A stretch of DNA of 44,145 bases from Bacteroidales bacterium (GCA_028686425.1 JAQUBZ010000019.1:1-44145); one strand, 5' to 3'. Counted from the first letter of the stretch, positions 32,931-42,200 are shown. Program-made: numbers and translations. Notes: a model not told the origin generated them from the sequence alone.

Positions 32931-33594
32931 ATTGTTCCCCCACAGGTATAGCAGAATAATCGAAGAGTGTAATCGTATTCTTGGTTATTTCCTTTATTTT
33001 CAGTTTGTTGACAATATAAGACCTATGAACTCTCACAAACCTGTCATCCGACAATTTATCTACGATGGCTTTCATTGATGAAAGGGTCATAACACACTCT
33101 CCACCCTCGATATGGATATTCACGTATTCGCTTTCACTCTCGATATATGTAATATCCTCAATCTCTATTCCGATATTTTTGTAGCCTGATTTGAAAAAAA
33201 CTTTGCGGGACAATGGATGAGATGCTGCCATTTTCACCAGATCAACCATCTTTTGAACCTTCACTGCAGAATTCAGGAAATCCGCATAACTGAACGGTTT
33301 CAGCAGATAGTCGATTGCTTCCACCCTAAATCCCTCCACAGCGTACTCTGCATAAGCTGTGGTAAACACTATCATAGGCCTTTCCGCCAATGTTTTAACA
33401 AAATCAAGTCCGTTAATGTCCGGCATATTGATGTCAACGTACATCAGATCGACAGTATTGTTTTTTAAAGCTGAAATTGCATTAAACGGGCTGTTGCACA
33501 AAGAGATAAGATTCAAAAACAGAGTACGGCCGATATAATCGGACATTTGGGCAAGAGCCAGAGGCTCATCATCTATGACGATACAATTGATCAT
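32902..33594 (-). CDS. LytTR-family response regulator
   Basis: A 230-residue two-component regulator. The receiver domain (1-120) has IDDEPLAL with the acidic pocket, the phospho-acceptor Asp54 in MYVDINMPDINGLD, FTTAYAEYAVEGF, and the Lys of LLKPFSY. The C-terminal LytTR DNA-binding domain (about 130-230) has ITYIESESEYVNIHI, SSMKAIVDKL and FVRVHRSYIVNKLKI. Its ATG shares one base with the kinase stop (TAATG), so the pair is coupled. Its C-terminal codons lie in the terminator stem shared with the VOR operon. The regulon is unknown. Confidence 0.93.
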   Translation of the reverse strand: MINCIVIDDEPLALAQMSDYIGRTLFLNLISLCNSPFNAISALKNNTVDLMYVDINMPDINGLDFVKTLAERPMIVFTTAYAEYAVEGFRVEAIDYLLKPFSYADFLNSAVKVQKMVDLVKMAASHPLSRKVFFKSGYKNIGIEIEDITYIESESEYVNIHIEGGECVMTLSSMKAIVDKLSDDRFVRVHRSYIVNKLKIKEITKNTITLFDYSAIPVGEQYKEALNQLI

Positions 33595-34784
33595 TATACT
33601 GGAATTGTAAGGGTTACGGAATATGTGTCACTATTATCTGTTATTTTCAAGTCAAAATCATCATTGTAGATAAGTTGCAATCTCCTACTTGTGTTTTCCA
33701 TACCGACATAAGTGGAATTCACTTTATTGTCGGATGAGAAATTGGAGTTGACCACTGTCATTTTCAGGCGATTATCACATTCATTCTCAAAATTTATCCT
33801 GATAAATGATTTATATTTATAGCTGACACCGTATTTGAAGGCATTTTCGATATATGAAATGAACAGCAGCGGAGGAATATTGACCGAAGGTATCTCATCC
33901 GGAAACGATACTTCGATTTCCACATTGTCGGTAAATCTCAATTTCATCAGTTCTATGTAATTGGTCATGAACTGTATCTCTTTATCTAACGAAATCAATG
34001 GTTTATCAGCCTCCGAAAGGATATATCTCATCAGTTTGGAGAGCTTGATCACGGCATCCCCGGCTTTATCCTTATCAATATCTATCAACGCATGTATATT
34101 GTTGAGAGTATTCATGAAGAAATGAGGGTTAATCTGCCACTTGAGATAATCAAGCCGTGTCTGAAGATTCTGCTGTTCAAGGTCCTTCATCAGCCTTTCA
34201 TCTCTTATTGACTTGAATAACAGCTTAATGGCAATATTAAAGCCTATTATAAAAATAGCAAGAATGATATTTCCGAACAACGGAGCCCTATGAGCAGGTG
34301 GAAACAAATCCATTGGTTTGCGAGGAGGCTTGCGGAAATTATCATCCGGAGGAATCATCTTATTATCTCCCTGTGCAGGAGGTATTTTAAGGGATGAATC
34401 CCGATTCGGTGTCATATTCTGCCCCATTTCTACCCGATTTGCTTCACGGAACGGCCTGCGGCCATCAGGTGAGAGATGTGGGTAAAAGGCAAATAGCAAC
34501 ACTATCATGCACAAAGCGATAAGAAGGTATTGCCAATATTTCTTTTTGATGAGAAAATATGGTATCAGAAAGAAGTTGTTAATTAGAAAGATGATAATGA
34601 AAGGAACCGTCATCTTCCACTCCCAAAAGACCACATTCCAATTGAATGTAGCGCCTCTGAGCTCGCCGACTATCGGCATCACAAACATAATGACCCAAAT
34701 AATCCCATAAATGAGATATTCGAGAAATATTTGTCTTTTTTCTTGTGTCACAACTATATCTGCATCTCTACGCTTCTCCGCCAA
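33594..34784 (-). CDS. LytS-type sensor histidine kinase
   Basis: Membrane histidine kinase of the His_kinase (PF06580) class. It has three hydrophobic segments near the N-terminus and a fourth (about 170-190) after a long Pro/Arg/Asn-rich hydrophilic loop. Then come the phospho-acceptor region WQINPHFFMNTLNNIHALID, the HATPase N box FISYIENAFKYGVSYKYKS, and the G box VGMENTSRRLQLIYND. No extracytoplasmic sensor domain is recognisable beyond the loop. The start is unclear: the longest frame begins with TTG at 34784, overlapping the DUF3467 gene by 17 bases; GTG at 34751 is an alternative, and no ATG occurs before residue 33. Confidence 0.87.
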   Translation of the reverse strand: MAEKRRDADIVVTQEKRQIFLEYLIYGIIWVIMFVMPIVGELRGATFNWNVVFWEWKMTVPFIIIFLINNFFLIPYFLIKKKYWQYLLIALCMIVLLFAFYPHLSPDGRRPFREANRVEMGQNMTPNRDSSLKIPPAQGDNKMIPPDDNFRKPPRKPMDLFPPAHRAPLFGNIILAIFIIGFNIAIKLLFKSIRDERLMKDLEQQNLQTRLDYLKWQINPHFFMNTLNNIHALIDIDKDKAGDAVIKLSKLMRYILSEADKPLISLDKEIQFMTNYIELMKLRFTDNVEIEVSFPDEIPSVNIPPLLFISYIENAFKYGVSYKYKSFIRINFENECDNRLKMTVVNSNFSSDNKVNSTYVGMENTSRRLQLIYNDDFDLKITDNSDTYSVTLTIPV

Positions 34785-35070
34785 ATCCCATTGGCGGCAT
34801 GGCAGGGCCCGGATTCTGAATCAGAGTAATCTCTCCGAACTGACTCTCATATTTCGAGATATTATCCCTTAACGCATTGAACAGACGTTTGGCATGTTCC
34901 GGTGTCATTATTATACGATTGGTCACTTCCGGCTTCGGAACTCCCGGTAACATCTGTACAAAGTCCAAAATAAACTCACTCGACGAATGAGTTATGATAG
35001 CAAGATTGGAATACGAACCACGAGCCACCTCAGGCTTGAGTTCTATGTCTAATTGTCTGTTTTCGGCCAT
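34768..35070 (-). CDS. DUF3467 domain protein
   Basis: A 100-residue soluble protein from the ATG at 35070 (MAENRQLDIEL). It has the family pattern: YSNLAIITHSSSEFILDFVQMLPG, then a mid region VTNRIIMTPEHAKRLFNALRDNISKYE, and a Pro/Gly-rich tail. DUF3467 proteins are small, conserved in Bacteroidota and of unknown function; the shape suggests a binding domain and not an enzyme. It overlaps or abuts the kinase gene, hinting at co-expression. Confidence 0.85.
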   Translation of the reverse strand: MAENRQLDIELKPEVARGSYSNLAIITHSSSEFILDFVQMLPGVPKPEVTNRIIMTPEHAKRLFNALRDNISKYESQFGEITLIQNPGPAMPPMGFGGEA

Positions 35071-35112
35071 AATACTCAATTATTAATGTTTAATTTTCTA
35101 CAAAAACAGTTC

Positions 35113-36657
35113 CTATTTTGCAAAAGCCACGGCACGAGTCTCGCGGATAACGGTAATTTTCACCTGTCCGGGATATACCATTTCGTCCTGAATCTTTTTG
35201 GCTATGTCATTTGATAGATCTTCGCACTGCTTGTCATTAATTTCTTCAGCCCCAACAATGACTCGCAATTCACGACCGGCCTGAATAGCATAAGTTTTAG
35301 TTACTCCTGGGTGTGAAAGGGCTATATCTTCCATATCTTTAAGTCGTTTGATGTAAGATTCGATCACCTCGCGTCTTGCACCCGGACGTGCACCTGAAAT
35401 AGCATCGGAAACCAATACGAGAGGTGCAATCAATGATGTCATTTCAACCTCTTCGTGGTGAGCACCGATAGCATTGCAGACATCCGGTTTTTCTTTGAAT
35501 TTTTCGGCAAGTTTCATACCTAAAATAGCATGCGGCGATTCGGGATCTTCTTCCGAAACTTTGCCTATATCGTGCAACAAACCTGCTCTCTTTGCCACTT
35601 TAGTATTCAAACCGAGCTCTGAAGCCATAGTTGCACAAATATTGGCAACCTCTCGAGAATGCTGCAACAAATTCTGACCGTATGATGAGCGATACTTCAT
35701 CCTTCCTATAAGACGAATCAGTTCAACATGCAGGCCATGCACGCCAAGGTCGATACATGTACGTTTACCTGTCTCCATGATTTCATCTTCAAGTTGTTTC
35801 TTTACCTTTTCCACAACTTCTTCGATTCTTGCAGGGTGAATACGTCCGTCAGCAACAAGCTGATGTAACGCTAAACGAGCCACTTCTCTGCGAACAGGGT
35901 CAAAGGCGGACAACAGGATAGCTTCAGGAGTATCATCAACAACTATCTCAACGCCTGTTGCGGCCTCGAGAGCCCTGATATTTCTACCTTCACGCCCGAT
36001 AATGCGACCTTTTATCTCATCGCTTTCAATATTGAATACCGTTACGGCATTTTCGATTGCCGTCTCCGGAGCTGTACGCTGTATAGTATTGATTACTATA
36101 CGTTTAGCTTCTTTACTTGCAGTAAGTCTGGCTTCATCCATCACATCGTTGATGTAGGACATCGCCTGAGTTTTGGCCTCTGCCTTCATAGTCTCCACCA
36201 ATTGGCTTTTTGCCTCTGCGGCAGATAGTCCGGCAACCTCCTCTAACTTTGTAATAACCTGATCTCTAAGCTTTTCATACTCTTCTGACTTCTTATTAAG
36301 AAGATCGAGCTGAACTTTTAAATTTTCCTTGATTGTTTCCGTTTCTTTCTGTTTACGGCCAAGTTCAGAATTTTGCTGATTGAGGACAAGTTCTCTTTGC
36401 TTTAATTTGTTTTCAAGTTGTTGAACCTGAGCATTTTTGTCGTTGATGTAAGCCTCATGCTCACTCTTTAATTGAAGAAATTTCTCTTTTGCCTGAAAAA
36501 TTTTCTCTTTTTTAATATTTTCTCCTTCCAGTTCTGCAGTTTGAAGAATAGCATCTTTCTTTTTCTTCAATATAATGTTCCTGACAAACAAGTAGCATCC
36601 TATTGCTACGGCGGCAGAAATAATTGCTGTAATAATGATAATTGTAACTGAATCCAT
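35113..36657 (-). CDS. rny: Ribonuclease Y
   Basis: Membrane-anchored endoribonuclease that starts mRNA decay, 514 residues. Order: an N-terminal transmembrane helix (about 4-25), a long Lys/Glu-rich coiled coil (30-190), a KH domain ([21 protein letters not shown]) and an HD domain with the metal-binding [11 protein letters not shown] and [10 protein letters not shown]. The length is normal. It is downstream of zapA and a structured RNA candidate on the same strand, a gene order seen widely in Bacteroidota. Confidence 0.96.
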   Translation of the reverse strand: MDSVTIIIITAIISAAVAIGCYLFVRNIILKKKKDAILQTAELEGENIKKEKIFQAKEKFLQLKSEHEAYINDKNAQVQQLENKLKQRELVLNQQNSELGRKQKETETIKENLKVQLDLLNKKSEEYEKLRDQVITKLEEVAGLSAAEAKSQLVETMKAEAKTQAMSYINDVMDEARLTASKEAKRIVINTIQRTAPETAIENAVTVFNIESDEIKGRIIGREGRNIRALEAATGVEIVVDDTPEAILLSAFDPVRREVARLALHQLVADGRIHPARIEEVVEKVKKQLEDEIMETGKRTCIDLGVHGLHVELIRLIGRMKYRSSYGQNLLQHSREVANICATMASELGLNTKVAKRAGLLHDIGKVSEEDPESPHAILGMKLAEKFKEKPDVCNAIGAHHEEVEMTSLIAPLVLVSDAISGARPGARREVIESYIKRLKDMEDIALSHPGVTKTYAIQAGRELRVIVGAEEINDKQCEDLSNDIAKKIQDEMVYPGQVKITVIRETRAVAFAK

Positions 36658-36741
36658 AAATTTAAGTATATATATAGTTTATTTGTTAGTATTCAACTAT
36701 ATGATAGTAACTTAAATTAAAAAGCCGTTAGTATGATCTAT

Positions 36742-36766
36742 CAAAAATCTTAAATGAATAAGATTT
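36742..36766 (-). terminator. Terminator-like hairpin at the 3' end of the RNA candidate
   Basis: On the minus strand AAATCTTA and TAAGATTT form a perfect 8-bp stem with loop TTCATT, followed by TT-G. The T run is short and A/T pairs dominate, so strength is modest. It lies 85 bases before the rny start. Confidence 0.5.
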
Positions 36767-36870
36767 GAGCTCCGAATTATGTCTCAGACTTCCAACGTCC
36801 TATAAATTAGAATCCTCCGAAGAGTAACCCAGGCCTGTCTTCAACTTTCGAGTTGGCTCGGTTTATTTTT
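36742..36870 (-). ncRNA. ssrS: Structured RNA candidate between zapA and rny (6S-like position)
   Basis: The 241-base gap has no reading frame but dense pairing potential on the minus strand. CAACT-CGAA-AGTTG forms a tetraloop hairpin, CTC-TTCG-GAG another, and GAGC and AGAC words pair with downstream GCTC and GTCT to close an outer stem around an A/T-rich centre (TTCTAATTTATAGG). It ends at a terminator-like hairpin. 6S RNA lies beside zapA in many bacteria, so ssrS is the leading guess. The plus strand has an alternative hairpin plus a T run near 36870 and cannot be excluded. Exact 5' end is unknown. Confidence 0.5.
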
Positions 36871-36898
36871 TAGTGTTGATTTTAGCAAAGAGCAAAAA

Positions 36899-37198
36899 CT
36901 AACGGCTAACTAAATAATCTCCAAGTTGTTCATCAAGTGATTGCAACTTCTGCAATATATCATTGACTTCTTCTCTGTTCTCCAATGCAATAAGATCCAT
37001 CTCCAAATGTATAAGTATCACGCTGAGGGCATCCTGAACATCCCTGTGGTCATAACTATTAAGAATGTCGGTGATTTTGTTGTTGATTCGCTCCACTGCT
37101 AAACGCAACTTCCCCTCGCTTGCCGGCTCAATACTCATCTGGTATCTCCTATCGGCAACCTGTATGGAAATCTTCTGTTTATTTATCTCCTCATTCAT
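36899..37198 (-). CDS. zapA: Cell division protein ZapA
   Basis: A 99-residue FtsZ-ring associated protein that bundles FtsZ filaments. It has the N-terminal beta strand region KISIQVADRRYQMSI, then a predicted long coiled coil (VERINNKITDILNSY, LSVILIHLEMDLIALENRE). The length and the order match ZapA. Its start overlaps the stop of the upstream coiled-coil gene by eight bases. It precedes the structured RNA candidate. Confidence 0.87.
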   Translation of the reverse strand: MNEEINKQKISIQVADRRYQMSIEPASEGKLRLAVERINNKITDILNSYDHRDVQDALSVILIHLEMDLIALENREEVNDILQKLQSLDEQLGDYLVSR

Positions 37199-37475
37199 TT
37201 AACATCCCTATGCACTTGTCAATCTCTTTTATCAATTTGGCAACCTTAAGTTTAGCTTCATGTCTATCGTCAGATGAGTTTTTGAATGCTTCTTTCAATT
37301 GTAAGTTACCTATCTGTTGTTGTTGTAATTGTATTTGTTTGTTTTTAAATTCTAATTGTTTGTTACATTCGAATAACTTTTCAGCCAAATCGGCATTCTC
37401 GGATATAAGCGACTCATATCGAGATATAAGTTGCTCTATCTTGCTTTTCAATCCGTTTATCAAGTCATTCTCCAT
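37191..37475 (-). CDS. Small coiled-coil protein upstream of zapA
   Basis: A 94-residue protein that is almost entirely a heptad-like coiled coil (LINGLKSKIEQLISRYESLI, KQLEFKNKQIQLQQQQIG), with no catalytic motif. Position immediately before zapA, with an eight-base overlap, suggests a cell-division scaffold role similar to ZapB, but sequence alone does not prove this. Conserved small coiled-coil genes in this place are common in Bacteroidota. Confidence 0.75.
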   Translation of the reverse strand: MENDLINGLKSKIEQLISRYESLISENADLAEKLFECNKQLEFKNKQIQLQQQQIGNLQLKEAFKNSSDDRHEAKLKVAKLIKEIDKCIGMLNE

Positions 37476-37495
37476 AAATAAAAATGCAAGTTGTG

Positions 37496-37503
37496 CAAAG
37501 TTA
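37496..37503 (-). promoter_or_regulatory. -7 element (TAACTTTG) for the zapA operon
   Basis: Minus-strand TAACTTTG lies 20 bases before the ATG at 37475. TTTG upstream is at 15 bases, shorter than usual. It would drive the coiled-coil gene, zapA, and perhaps the RNA and rny. Confidence 0.45.
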
Positions 37504-37510
37504 ATAAATA

Positions 37511-39121
37511 TTATTCAACAAATTTCCAGTTAGTTGAAGTAATTAAATATATTTCTTTATGTTTGACTATATAATCGCTGAGCAATTCTCTGATTTCGGG
37601 CAAATTATGGATGGTAATATCATCAAGATTATCTGCATCCACCCCTGCTCCGATAGTCAATAATCCCCCTGCTCCGCTTGCTCTATACGAATTAATCGCC
37701 ACTTTATAGGTTTTCGACAAATCAAATGTATCTCCATTTTCCATAGACACGATAGTTACCCTATTTCCCTTTTCTGCACTTTTGCTGACTGTATAAATAA
37801 TGCCTGCCGCCGAATCATAATTGAATGAAGGTCCTATTTTGTTAATCCAGCAGTCATACGAATACTCAAGATAATTTTTAATCTGACTGCCTGTCAAATT
37901 AATCACATATAATTGATTTTCAAAAGGATAAATAGTAAATAAGTCTTGATATGTCACACTACCTTTATCTATTTTCCCCGATTTTGTCAAAGGGGCTGCG
38001 AAAGAAATTTCAGCTCCGGAAGTTGACATTTGAACAGTATGAATCAAATTGAGATATGATGACGGACCATCCTGTGCATCAGAAAAATACAAATCATCGG
38101 CCAAATATCCTATAACCCTGTTAGTGAAGTTTTTGACTAAATTATATTCTCGTTTGAATGTTTTTGTATAGTCTTTGTCTATAGGGATATCGGACATCGG
38201 AACCAACCTGTAACTAATAGATTTTGAAGATATTTCGCCATTTTTACGCTCAACTGATATTTCACACTGCGCAACCACCACGCACTTGCTTCCCGCATCA
38301 AGCACCACCACGTTTCCATTCGGATTATCAACTTCTTTTGCTGCGGCATGATGATCATGTCCGCATAAAATGAGATCTACTCCTCTTATTTGAGAAGCAA
38401 GCAATTTTCCGGAGTTTTCAAAATTGCTTTCGCTCCCGTCTCCGATTCCCGAATGTACTGCCATAACTACAATATCGGGCTTTTCTTTGGCAATAACCAT
38501 ATCTGTAACTTTCTGGGCAACGGATGTAAGGGTACCAAATTCCATTCCCGACCATAAAGATGGAGACAACCAGCTCTTTATACATGGATTGGTCATACCT
38601 ATGACAGCTATTTTCAACCCGTTTCGCCTGACTATGGTATAAGGGTCAAAATATGGTCTGCCTTTATCCTGCCCCTCAGTAATTATCGCATTGGCTGCCA
38701 TATATGGTATTTTCACCTCTTTTCTGAACTTGTCATAGACATCGTGTCCTGTTTCAATATCATGATTCCCCACAACCAATGCGTCATATTTAAGGTATTT
38801 TGTTATTTTTGAGAACAGATGTTCCTCATTATTATGTACATAATTGAAAAAATAAGCGGCATTATCTCCCTGAAGGTTATCCCCCACATCAATCAGCACG
38901 GGATTGTCTCCGTTTTCGCGAAGTTGTTTGATATAAGTTGACACATTGGCAAGAGATGTCTGATTGGTGCGGCCTCCCACATACAATGAATCAAAATATC
39001 TGCCGTGAATATCGGTCGTTGCACATATTATCACTTTCCGTTTTCTTGGTGTCGTATCACAAGAGATTGAAATTAAAGCGATTACAGCCAATATTAAATA
39101 TATAAATGTTTTATTGTTCAT
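37511..39121 (-). CDS. 5'-nucleotidase/UDP-sugar hydrolase-type lipoprotein
   Basis: Exported metallophosphoesterase, 536 residues, with lipobox ending ISISC (Cys21). The N-terminal calcineurin-like domain has all metal motifs: TTDIHGRYFDS, DVGDNLQGD, VGNHDIETG, AVHSGIGDG and CGHDHHAA. The C-terminal 5'-nucleotidase domain includes QLYVINLTGSQIKNYLE and SYRASGAGGLL for nucleotide stacking. It would dephosphorylate external nucleotides to nucleosides in the periplasm or on the surface. It follows the nitrilase gene by six bases. Cyclic-nucleotide or UDP-sugar substrates are possible. Confidence 0.9.
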   Translation of the reverse strand: MNNKTFIYLILAVIALISISCDTTPRKRKVIICATTDIHGRYFDSLYVGGRTNQTSLANVSTYIKQLRENGDNPVLIDVGDNLQGDNAAYFFNYVHNNEEHLFSKITKYLKYDALVVGNHDIETGHDVYDKFRKEVKIPYMAANAIITEGQDKGRPYFDPYTIVRRNGLKIAVIGMTNPCIKSWLSPSLWSGMEFGTLTSVAQKVTDMVIAKEKPDIVVMAVHSGIGDGSESNFENSGKLLASQIRGVDLILCGHDHHAAAKEVDNPNGNVVVLDAGSKCVVVAQCEISVERKNGEISSKSISYRLVPMSDIPIDKDYTKTFKREYNLVKNFTNRVIGYLADDLYFSDAQDGPSSYLNLIHTVQMSTSGAEISFAAPLTKSGKIDKGSVTYQDLFTIYPFENQLYVINLTGSQIKNYLEYSYDCWINKIGPSFNYDSAAGIIYTVSKSAEKGNRVTIVSMENGDTFDLSKTYKVAINSYRASGAGGLLTIGAGVDADNLDDITIHNLPEIRELLSDYIVKHKEIYLITSTNWKFVE

Positions 39122-39127
39122 ATTTGC

Positions 39128-39919
39128 TTATTTTTCAATTATAAAATTGTCGGAATCTTTCCACGCGGGGAATCTCTCTCTAAATATTAAAAGCGGTTCG
39201 ATGTCAATCTCTCCGTATATAAAATCGGTACCTGCCACATTAATCGTGCTGCCAACGTCAATTCCCCTTGAATCAACGATTAAAGAGTGTCCGTTATAAT
39301 CACAGGAAGTATCCGATCCAACGCGATTGCAAAAGAGATAATAACATACATTCTCGATCGATCTTGCCTTTACTAAAATTTGAGCAGCATCTATTCTCGA
39401 TGATGGCCAATTTGCAATATTTATCATCAAATCATAACCATTCTCCCTGTTTCTGCTCCATACCGGAAATCTTAAATCATAGCAGACGGAAAGTGCGATT
39501 TTCCACCCCTTAAAAGGGACAATGACCTGCTCGTTACCGGGAGAATAAGTATCTCCTTCTGCTGCCACATTAAAAAGATGCCTTTTATCATAATGGTATT
39601 CCTCTCCCGAATCTGTAATAAAATAACATCTGTTAACCCTTTTTCCTCCCTCTGAGAGTGTAGGAACGGAGGTCACAACCGAAATACCCAATTCTTTTGA
39701 AATATTTCTCAGCCATGAGACAGATATGCCCTTATCGTCTTCCGCCAAACTGCGGTCCATGGTAAATCCTGTAGTAAAAAACTCCGGAAAAACCATAATG
39801 TCAGGCTTCCCCACCTGTCTGCAATATTCACGGACCGTCAGATCATATCTTCCGATATTGTCTGACGGATTTTCCCAAAGAATATCTGTCTGACATAATG
39901 ATATTTTAAGAGTGTTCAT
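39128..39919 (-). CDS. Carbon-nitrogen hydrolase, omega-amidase (YafV/NIT2-like)
   Basis: Cytoplasmic nitrilase-superfamily amidase, 263 residues from the ATG at 39919 (an upstream TTG is rejected). The Glu-Lys-Cys triad is visible in MVFPEFFTTGF, HYDKRHLF and ALSVCYDLRFPVW. The DLRFPVW and NVAAEGDTYSPG segments match omega-amidases, which deamidate 2-oxoglutaramate or 2-oxosuccinamate produced by glutamine or asparagine transamination. It overlaps the symporter stop by 14 bases. With the asparaginase and the symporter it forms an Asn/Asp/Gln-using gene set. Confidence 0.87.
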   Translation of the reverse strand: MNTLKISLCQTDILWENPSDNIGRYDLTVREYCRQVGKPDIMVFPEFFTTGFTMDRSLAEDDKGISVSWLRNISKELGISVVTSVPTLSEGGKRVNRCYFITDSGEEYHYDKRHLFNVAAEGDTYSPGNEQVIVPFKGWKIALSVCYDLRFPVWSRNRENGYDLMINIANWPSSRIDAAQILVKARSIENVCYYLFCNRVGSDTSCDYNGHSLIVDSRGIDVGSTINVAGTDFIYGEIDIEPLLIFRERFPAWKDSDNFIIEK

Positions 39920-41093
39920 AAACAATGGGCTGTTCTTTCTTTTTTATTTTTATGGTATTAATTATCAATGCTATAGCCCCATCACCGGTAACATTTCCGG
40001 CAGTACCGAAACTATCCATTGCTATGTACAACGCTATCATCAGCCCTTGAAGATTTGAATCGAATCCGAGCATTGTTCCGATTAATCCGATAGCTGCCAT
40101 AATAGCCCCTCCAGGCACTCCCGGAGCGGCCACCATTGTGATTCCGAGCATCAATATAAAACCTCCATATACCTCAAGACTTATCGGCATTCCCATACTC
40201 AATGATATAGCATACGCACAAGCCACTATTTTCAGAATACTTCCCGAAAGATGAATTGTCGCACAAAGAGGAATTACAAATTCCGCAACTTCAGGTTTTA
40301 CACCATTTTTAAGAGTTTGAGCCAAAGTAACGGGAATAGTGGCGGCTGAAGACTGAGTACCAAGCGCAGTAACATAAGCCGGAAGCATGGTTATCAGCGC
40401 CTTAAAAGGATTCTTCCTTGCAATGATTCCGGCAATGCAATATTGCAAAACAAGGAATGTGACGTGCATGGCAAAGATAATCACTATGATTTTCAAGAAC
40501 ATGCCCATGACAGCTCCAACCTTTCCCTCGGCTCCCATTTGAAGAAATATACCGAAAATAAAAAGAGGCAGCAGCGGTACGATGACTTTTTTTATGACAA
40601 TATATATCAAGTCCCTGAAATCCACCATAAGATTCTTAAACGTATCTCCTTTTACTGCAACAAGTCCGAGTCCAATTACAAATGCTATGACAAGAGATGT
40701 CGTGACATTCATGACAGGAGGCATATCTATCACAAAATAAGGAGCTAATCCACCCGACATATCTACATTGCCGAGTGAAGATACAGACTCTCCCAATAAT
40801 AGAGGATAGGACCATCCGCACGTAAAATACGAGAAAAATCCCGATAATATCGTTGATAAATATGCTATCAATGCGGTTATTAGCAGCAGCTTACCTGCAT
40901 TATTGCCTAATTCGGTTATCCCCGGGGCAATCAGGCCTATTATCAACAATGGGATAATCAGCCCTAAAAAATTGCTGAACAAAGAATTAATCGTAATAAA
41001 TATCCTTACGGCCCAATCGGGAAAAAAGAATGAAAATATAATACCTATAGCAATTGCTATCAGCACTTTAGGCAGTAATCCGAGTTTTTTCAT
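39906..41093 (-). CDS. Dicarboxylate/amino acid:cation symporter (DAACS family)
   Basis: Inner-membrane secondary transporter of 395 residues with about eight helices and re-entrant loops. Family signs: the Ser-rich loop GTQSSAATIPVTL (hairpin 1), GSILKIVACAYAIS, and the substrate/cation region APGVPGGAIMAAIG and ALYIAMDSFGTAGNVTGDGAIALI. Substrates in the family are aspartate, glutamate, C4-dicarboxylates, serine or threonine with Na+ or H+. The neighbouring asparaginase and amidase point to aspartate or glutamate. Its start overlaps the asparaginase stop as ATGA. Confidence 0.92.
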   Translation of the reverse strand: MKKLGLLPKVLIAIAIGIIFSFFFPDWAVRIFITINSLFSNFLGLIIPLLIIGLIAPGITELGNNAGKLLLITALIAYLSTILSGFFSYFTCGWSYPLLLGESVSSLGNVDMSGGLAPYFVIDMPPVMNVTTSLVIAFVIGLGLVAVKGDTFKNLMVDFRDLIYIVIKKVIVPLLPLFIFGIFLQMGAEGKVGAVMGMFLKIIVIIFAMHVTFLVLQYCIAGIIARKNPFKALITMLPAYVTALGTQSSAATIPVTLAQTLKNGVKPEVAEFVIPLCATIHLSGSILKIVACAYAISLSMGMPISLEVYGGFILMLGITMVAAPGVPGGAIMAAIGLIGTMLGFDSNLQGLMIALYIAMDSFGTAGNVTGDGAIALIINTIKIKKKEQPIVYEHS

Positions 41094-42112
41094 ATCTTCT
41101 TCTCTTCAGGATTGGTTCTATTGACTGCAGCACCTGTATCCCCTGACGATTTAGCCCATGCTCTGAACATTATCTTGGTCGTAAAATCCATTACAATATC
41201 GCCTGTGGCATCTATACAAATTACTCCACCGCCGGTACCGCCTTCCATTTTGTCTATTTTATTCCAAAGAACTTCATGTACAGCCTCTTTTAGTGTCATT
41301 CCCTTATACTCCATGAGAGCATAAATGTCATGAGCCACAGATTGACGTATCCACAACTCGCCATGACCGGTGCTCGATACTCCTACCACACCGTTATGTG
41401 CAATAGTAGAAGCCCCTACAATTGGAACATCTCCCACTCTGCCCCATTTCTTCCCGGCCATACCGCCTGTCGAAGTGGCAGCGGCAATATTGCCGTTTTT
41501 GTCAATGGCCACACAACCTACAGTACCCATCGGGGATCCCTGCTTGCGTTCGGAGAGGAGCTTCTCAATCTCTTTTACCCTGCCTTCTGTTGTAAAATAT
41601 GAATTAGGCACTATCTCAAGTCCCTGTTCCTTGGCAAAATGCGAAGCTCCTTCTCCAATAAGAAGTACATGAGGAGTCTTTTCCATGACCAATCTTGCTG
41701 CTTTTATCGGGTTTTTGACATCGGTAAGACCTGCCACTGCACCGGCCATCAGATTACTCCCGTCCATTATACATGCATCAAGCTCGTGACGCTTGTCGGA
41801 TGTCATCACAGCCCCTTTTCCGGCATTGAACAAAGGACAATCCTCAAGGTAGATGACTGTAGCCTGAACTGCATCGAGAGCGCTGCCTCCGTTTTCCAAA
41901 ATGGTTTTTCCCTCTACAAGAGCTTCGTTTAAAAATATTTTAAATATCTCTTCATCCTCGGCAGGCATTTCCGATTTTCCCCCTGCCCCTCCGTGAAGTA
42001 CAATTGACCATTCTTCCTGAATAGGTTCCGGCCGGACCCCACTGTTATCAGTACATGATGCTACAAACAATCCAGATAGGACAAACAATGTAATAGAAAT
42101 AAATTTTCTCAT
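41090..42112 (-). CDS. Isoaspartyl peptidase/L-asparaginase (Ntn-hydrolase) lipoprotein
   Basis: Exported type-2 asparaginase, 340 residues with lipobox FVASC (Cys20). It starts WSIVLHGGAGG, the usual N-terminus of the family after the signal, and self-cleaves before the nucleophile Thr in GSPMGTVGCVAID. Further motifs are ATSTGGMAGKKWGRVGDVPIVGAS and HGELWIRQSVAHD. It should release aspartate from asparagine or iso-Asp dipeptides outside the cytoplasm, to be taken up by the symporter encoded next to it. Confidence 0.92.
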   Translation of the reverse strand: MRKFISITLFVLSGLFVASCTDNSGVRPEPIQEEWSIVLHGGAGGKSEMPAEDEEIFKIFLNEALVEGKTILENGGSALDAVQATVIYLEDCPLFNAGKGAVMTSDKRHELDACIMDGSNLMAGAVAGLTDVKNPIKAARLVMEKTPHVLLIGEGASHFAKEQGLEIVPNSYFTTEGRVKEIEKLLSERKQGSPMGTVGCVAIDKNGNIAAATSTGGMAGKKWGRVGDVPIVGASTIAHNGVVGVSSTGHGELWIRQSVAHDIYALMEYKGMTLKEAVHEVLWNKIDKMEGGTGGGVICIDATGDIVMDFTTKIMFRAWAKSSGDTGAAVNRTNPEEKKI

Positions 42113-42200
42113 AATATAATTTAAGTGTGTTAATATTTTATTTTACAAGCAATTAGCATCGGTTAGATTTATTTATCAGTTTCCAAAGAGCGACCAAAGA

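Noticed and set aside
36720-36898. tRNA or tmRNA in the zapA-rny gap
   Set aside because: No cloverleaf, CCA end or tag reading frame is visible; the hairpin pattern fits a different small RNA.
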